From the NCBI GenBank assembly GCA_045589955.1, contig JAZNQD010000043.1, positions 1 through 5,088 of the forward strand: a stretch of DNA of 5,088 bases. The letters run 5' to 3'. Under the pieces are notes generated by a model that worked only from the letters and a program-made list of their open reading frames with translations, made no database searches and was not told the origin of the DNA. Positions 5,037 to 5,088 of this stretch are shown here, one piece after another; position 1 is the first letter of the stretch, and every line of letters starts with the position of its first letter. Source of the DNA: CAJGCS01 sp045589955 (GTDB lineage: Bacteria; Bacillota_I; Bacilli_A; ML615J-28; CAG-313). The position numbers were made by a program, and so were the translations under genes.

Positions 5037-5088
5037 TATATCATTCCTCCTATTTTTTGTTTTTAAAAAATGTATTAATAATATCTGC
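5037..5088 (-). CDS. C-terminal end of an upstream gene (partial, frame ambiguous)
   Basis: Two frames are open from the window edge towards nrdD. One reads ADIINTFFKNKK and stops at TAG (5052-5050), overlapping the AGGAGG site. The other reads ILLIHFLKTKNRRNDI and stops at TAA (5036-5034), directly against the nrdD ATG. Stops overlapping ribosome binding sites occur elsewhere in this cluster (the ATPase and 56-aa genes), while starts abutting stops with the same GATATA wording occur at the phosphoesterase and the 60-aa gene. So few codons cannot decide between them, or rule out a plain leader, and no function can be given. Confidence 0.3.

Overview
This 5,088-base window is a compact, AT-rich gene cluster. 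Every supported gene lies on the minus strand, so transcription runs from high to low coordinates. The content is a virus-type nucleotide and DNA metabolism module: a class III (oxygen-sensitive) ribonucleotide reductase, a small RecA-like Sak4-type ATPase, a calcineurin-like metallophosphoesterase, and the N-terminus of a probable ERCC4-family nuclease. Very small genes lie between these. Tight spacing, overlapping starts and stops, and the many tiny unrecognised proteins point to a tailed phage, archaeal virus or provirus. The class III reductase implies an anaerobic or facultative host. Ribosome binding sites of the GAGGTGA and AAGGAGGTGA type fit both low-GC Bacillota and Methanobacteriales, and I cannot decide between these from the sequence alone.

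Layout in order of transcription (right to left). The last few codons of an upstream gene (5037-5088, frame ambiguous) precede nrdD (3306-5033, 575 aa). A 49-aa gene (3145-3294), the Sak4-like ATPase (2568-3116) and a 56-aa cysteine-rich gene starting with GTG (2392-2562) follow. Next is the only sizeable non-coding gap (2240-2391), which holds an AT-rich stem-loop and a TATA-like element. A second run starts after it: a 161-aa unknown (1754-2239), a 73-aa unknown (1493-1714), a 60-aa unknown that looks truncated by a frameshift (1314-1496), a 38-aa four-cysteine protein (1144-1260), the metallophosphoesterase (405-1151), an acidic 94-aa protein (114-398), and the partial nuclease (1-95) running off the window.

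The reductase makes dNTPs under anoxia, and the ATPase and nuclease would act in recombination-dependent replication or repair. The phosphoesterase probably cuts a nucleic acid or nucleotide phosphodiester. The functions of the small proteins are unknown. No tRNA, rRNA, CRISPR array, insertion sequence or attachment site was seen. Two observations stand out. GATC is almost absent (one by-eye occurrence) while same-composition palindromes are common. The 60-aa gene carries a 23-bp imperfect direct repeat whose second copy continues the protein in the -1 frame to a TAA placed just before the next gene.
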